Origin: Trueperaceae bacterium
GTDB lineage: Bacteria; Deinococcota; Deinococci; Deinococcales; Trueperaceae
NCBI GenBank assembly: GCA_007121175.1
Contig: SKMG01000340.1
Span: forward strand, 1-8,928
Reading direction: 5' to 3'
DNA: 8,928 nt
Part shown: positions 6,511 through 8,928 of the stretch, piece after piece
Position numbering within the stretch: position 1 is the stretch's first letter
How the letters are laid out: each line of letters opens with the position of its first letter
Notes under the pieces: model-generated
Seen by the model: the letters and a program-made list of their open reading frames with translations, nothing else
Databases searched by the model: none
Told to the model about the DNA's origin: nothing
Position numbers and translations under genes: made by a program

Positions 6511-8928
6511 GCCCGCACCGCCTTGCGCATCGCGGCGGTGATGCTGCGCGCTGCCTCGGCGAAGCCCTGCCACGGATCGGCGCCGAGGCTCGAAAGGCGC
6601 CGACGGACGTTGCCGACGTGATAGCGATCCGAGCGCAGCCGCTCACTGAGCTCGTCCCAGCGGACCGGCACCGCCACCGGCGCACCGGGGCGGGCGCGAG
6701 TCGAGTACGAGCCGATCGCCGTTGCGCCGCGGCCGTTGCGGAGGTAGTCGAGGTAGATCTTGCCCTGACGCTTCGCCTTCGTCGCGGTGGTGACGAGATG
6801 GTCCTGGCCGCTCGCGTGCTCCGTGCACAGCGCGCGAGCGAAGGACTTCACCTCGTCCCAGCCGTGGCGGCGCTTCAACGGAACCACCACGTGCAGACCC
6901 TTGCCGCCAGTGGTGCGGACGAATGCGGCGAGGTCCAGCGCCTGCAGACGGTCGCGCAGCGCGACGGCGGTCTCGGTGACAGTCGACCAGCGCACGTCCG
7001 GCCCGGGATCGAGGTCGATCACCATGACATCGGGGCGCTCGACGGCGTCGATCCGGCAGCCCCAGGCGTGGATCTCGAGCACGCCCACCTGCACCAGGCC
7101 CACGAGGTCCGCGATGGTCTCGATGTAGGCGTACGCGCGCGTCCCCGAGGACTCCTCGATGGGGATGCGTGGGAGCTCGCGCGGGAAAGCCTCCCCCGGA
7201 TGCTTCTGGTAGAAGCAGGTCGCCGCACGTCCCTGCGGGCAACGGACCAGCGCCAGAGGCCGCCCGGCGAGCGCCGCGAGCACCTGCTCTTCGACGCCGA
7301 GGTAGTAGCGCGCTAAGTCGAGCTTGGTGATGCCCTGCTCGGGATAGAGCACGCGGCTGGCGTTGCTGAGGCGGACCCCGGCCACCTCTGCGTCGTCCTT
7401 CCCGCGGCGCACGCGCCGGGGGCGCTCGGGCGACGCCGCACTCGAGGCGCGCTGCTTCGTCTGGTTCGTGTCACCCGTGTCAGCCGCCTGCCGCATGCCG
7501 ACGAACGTCGGGTGGCGCAGGCGGCCGTCGCCCGTGCGTTCGGTGAACTCGACCTCGACCACCAGTTCGGGCTCGACCCAGGTTGCCTGCCGAGCGTCTG
7601 GGACCGGTCCCGAGAAGGGCGAGGTCTCGCGCTCGAGCGGCCGCAGAGACGCGTGCAGCGTGTGCAGTCGGCGTTCGCTGAAACCGCTGCCGACCCTCCC
7701 GGCGTAGTCGAGCGCGCCGCCCCGGAAGGTACCGAGCAGGAGCGAGCCGAAGGCGCTGCGCGAGCCCTTGGGCGGGGTGTAGCCGCCGACCACGAACGCC
7801 TCCCGGCGGGGACACTTGACCTTGAGCCAGCGCCGCCCCCGGCCCTCGCGGTACGGCGCGTCGCGACGCTTGGCGATGATGCCCTCGAGGCCCATGTCGC
7901 AGGCGCGCTCAGCGAAGGCAGGCCCCTTCCCCTCGATGTGCTCGGTGTAGCGCACCAGCCGACCCAGCGGCCCGGTCGCGCTCGAGAGCAGCGCCGCGAG
8001 CGCCCGCTTGCGCTCGACCTGCGCGACCTCGCGCAGATCGAAGTCGCCTACGTGCAGCAGGTCGAACGCCTGGTAGCGGAGCTTCGCTGTCGAGCCTGCC
8101 TTGAGCGCCTCTTGCAGCCCTCCGAAGGAGGTGATGCCGCCGGGCCCGGTCGCGACCACCTCGCCGTCGATCAGCGCTGCTCGCGCGTCGAGAGATGCCA
8201 GCGCGGCGGCGATCTCCGGGAAGCGGTCGGTCCAGTCGTGCCGGTTGCGGGTCAGAAGCCGCACGCCGCCGTCCTCGACGCGCGCCACGATGCGGTAACC
8301 GTCGAACTTGATCTCGTGGATCCACGCTTCGCCCTCGGGGGCGCTGCGCACCAAGGTGGCGAGCTGCACCCCGGGTTCGCGACGGAGCGGCTGCCGGCGC
8401 GAACCCGCGAGCGTCTCCGGATCGAATCTCGGCGGCCGTGCGGTGGCGTTCGGCTCGCCGCTCGGACCCGGTGCGTCTCGAGCGATCTCCTCCATGGTCC
8501 GGCCGCTCTGCACGCTGGTGTCGTCGAGCCCTTCGGGCTCGTCCGCGCCGTCGCTGCGTTTGATCATGAGCCAGTGCTTCTCGTCGTCGTCCTGAGTGCG
8601 CATGCGGGTGAGCGTCCAGCGGCCGCGCAGCTTGACACCCTCGAGCGCGAAGTCGAGACGACCATCGCGCTCGCCCTTGCCCACACGCTCCCAGCGGCCG
8701 CTGTCCCAGAGCATGACGGTGCCGCCACCGTACTCGCCCGCGGGGATGGTGCCCTCGAAATCGGCGTACTCGAGCGGGTGGTCCTCGACCTCCACGGCGA
8801 GCCGCTTCTCGCCCTTCATCAGACTGGGCCCCTTCGGCAGGGCCCAACTCCGCAGCACGCCATCCTGCTCGAGCCGCAGGTCGTAGTGGAGGCGCCTCGA
8901 GGCGTGCTTGTGGATCACGAAGCGCCCC
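6507..8928 (-). CDS. ligD: ATP-dependent DNA ligase D (phosphoesterase-ligase-polymerase), 5' end outside the window
   Basis: LigD is the multifunctional end-joining enzyme that processes and seals Ku-bound breaks. Residues are numbered from the GTG at 8918, which is internal: the codons before it encode GRF, completing the conserved RFVIHKH, so the gene continues past the edge. Phosphoesterase domain (about 1-125): His5, His11, Asp13, Arg15, His47 and Tyr51 correspond to the active-site residues of the Pseudomonas aeruginosa domain, which suggests about 37 residues are missing. Ligase (about 180-480): Lys204 in EIKFDG is the adenylation site, with DGEVV (251-255), EGIIAK (345-350) and WLKVK (364-368), then an OB-fold. 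A Ser/Thr/Arg-rich linker (about 480-512) leads to the primase-like polymerase (about 515-803) with Asp635 and Asp637 in DLDPG, TTGGKGLH and Asp724 as probable third metal ligand. All three activities look intact. The stop overlaps the start of the zinc-finger-like gene. Confidence 0.96.
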   Translation of the reverse strand, partial: GRFVIHKHASRRLHYDLRLEQDGVLRSWALPKGPSLMKGEKRLAVEVEDHPLEYADFEGTIPAGEYGGGTVMLWDSGRWERVGKGERDGRLDFALEGVKLRGRWTLTRMRTQDDDEKHWLMIKRSDGADEPEGLDDTSVQSGRTMEEIARDAPGPSGEPNATARPPRFDPETLAGSRRQPLRREPGVQLATLVRSAPEGEAWIHEIKFDGYRIVARVEDGGVRLLTRNRHDWTDRFPEIAAALASLDARAALIDGEVVATGPGGITSFGGLQEALKAGSTAKLRYQAFDLLHVGDFDLREVAQVERKRALAALLSSATGPLGRLVRYTEHIEGKGPAFAERACDMGLEGIIAKRRDAPYREGRGRRWLKVKCPRREAFVVGGYTPPKGSRSAFGSLLLGTFRGGALDYAGRVGSGFSERRLHTLHASLRPLERETSPFSGPVPDARQATWVEPELVVEVEFTERTGDGRLRHPTFVGMRQAADTGDTNQTKQRASSAASPERPRRVRRGKDDAEVAGVRLSNASRVLYPEQGITKLDLARYYLGVEEQVLAALAGRPLALVRCPQGRAATCFYQKHPGEAFPRELPRIPIEESSGTRAYAYIETIADLVGLVQVGVLEIHAWGCRIDAVERPDVMVIDLDPGPDVRWSTVTETAVALRDRLQALDLAAFVRTTGGKGLHVVVPLKRRHGWDEVKSFARALCTEHASGQDHLVTTATKAKRQGKIYLDYLRNGRGATAIGSYSTRARPGAPVAVPVRWDELSERLRSDRYHVGNVRRRLSSLGADPWQGFAEAARSITAAMRKAVRA

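Noticed and set aside
6511..6573. Longer start for the zinc-finger-like protein (89 residues)
   Set aside because: The extra 21 residues lie within the ligD coding sequence, whereas the ATG at 6510 gives the classic ATGA overlap.
6305..6685. In-frame upstream extension of the shorter Ku to 385 residues
   Set aside because: It would run through the whole zinc-finger-like gene and into the polymerase part of ligD. The Ku family opening begins right after the ATG at 6304.
6447..7316. Plus-strand open frame of 289 residues opposite ligD
   Set aside because: The minus strand encodes a full set of LigD polymerase motifs here; the plus-strand product is Arg/Ala-rich shadow sequence.
8900..8928. 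GTG at 8918 as the true start of ligD
   Set aside because: The codons before it encode GRF, giving the conserved RFVIHKH of the phosphoesterase domain, so the gene runs on past the window edge.
1..8928. Frequent CTCGAG/GCTCGAGC words as a possible dispersed repeat
   Set aside because: They fall inside codons for Leu-Glu, Ala-Arg and similar pairs throughout the genes, as expected from GC-rich codon use, with no fixed spacing or context.

Overview
This is a very GC-rich bacterial window with tightly packed genes and frequent GTG starts. Seven of the eight genes lie on the minus strand. The base composition, GTG usage and a Ku with a C-terminal SAP-like segment would suit a high-GC actinobacterium, for example a deep-branching soil lineage. 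The ligase D domain order (phosphoesterase, ligase, polymerase) and the long CocE/NonD hydrolase are also common in Proteobacteria, so the phylum is left open.

Right half (4561-8928, minus strand, read from right to left): a bacterial non-homologous end-joining operon. It runs ligD (its 5' end lies outside the window), a 68-residue protein with eight cysteines in four CxxC pairs, a first Ku gene with a basic tail, and a second Ku gene with an acidic linker and a C-terminal SAP-like segment. Each junction overlaps (ATGA, TGATG, then a 17-nt overlap), so the four genes are probably co-transcribed and translationally coupled. Ku is expected to bind broken DNA ends. LigD then trims 3' ends (phosphoesterase), adds nucleotides (primase-like polymerase) and seals (ATP-dependent ligase). 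The zinc-finger-like protein is the unexplained member and the best candidate for something new.

Middle (3846-4560): one plus-strand gene for an acidic protein of unknown function. It has a strong ribosome-binding site and a GC-rich hairpin in its leader. It runs convergently into the Ku operon, with a small inverted repeat in the 27-bp gap. The intergenic region at 3846-4014 separates it from the divergent left-hand operon and must hold the promoters of both.

Left half (20-3845, minus strand, read from right to left): a compact three-gene operon. It encodes a DinB-fold metal protein, an ATP-grasp ligase of unrecognised subfamily and a CocE/NonD (S15-type) serine hydrolase. A ligase beside an amide/ester hydrolase and a DinB-fold enzyme suggests a small-molecule or peptide modification pathway, but the substrate cannot be read from sequence. 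I saw no RNA genes, CRISPR arrays, insertion sequences or attachment sites.
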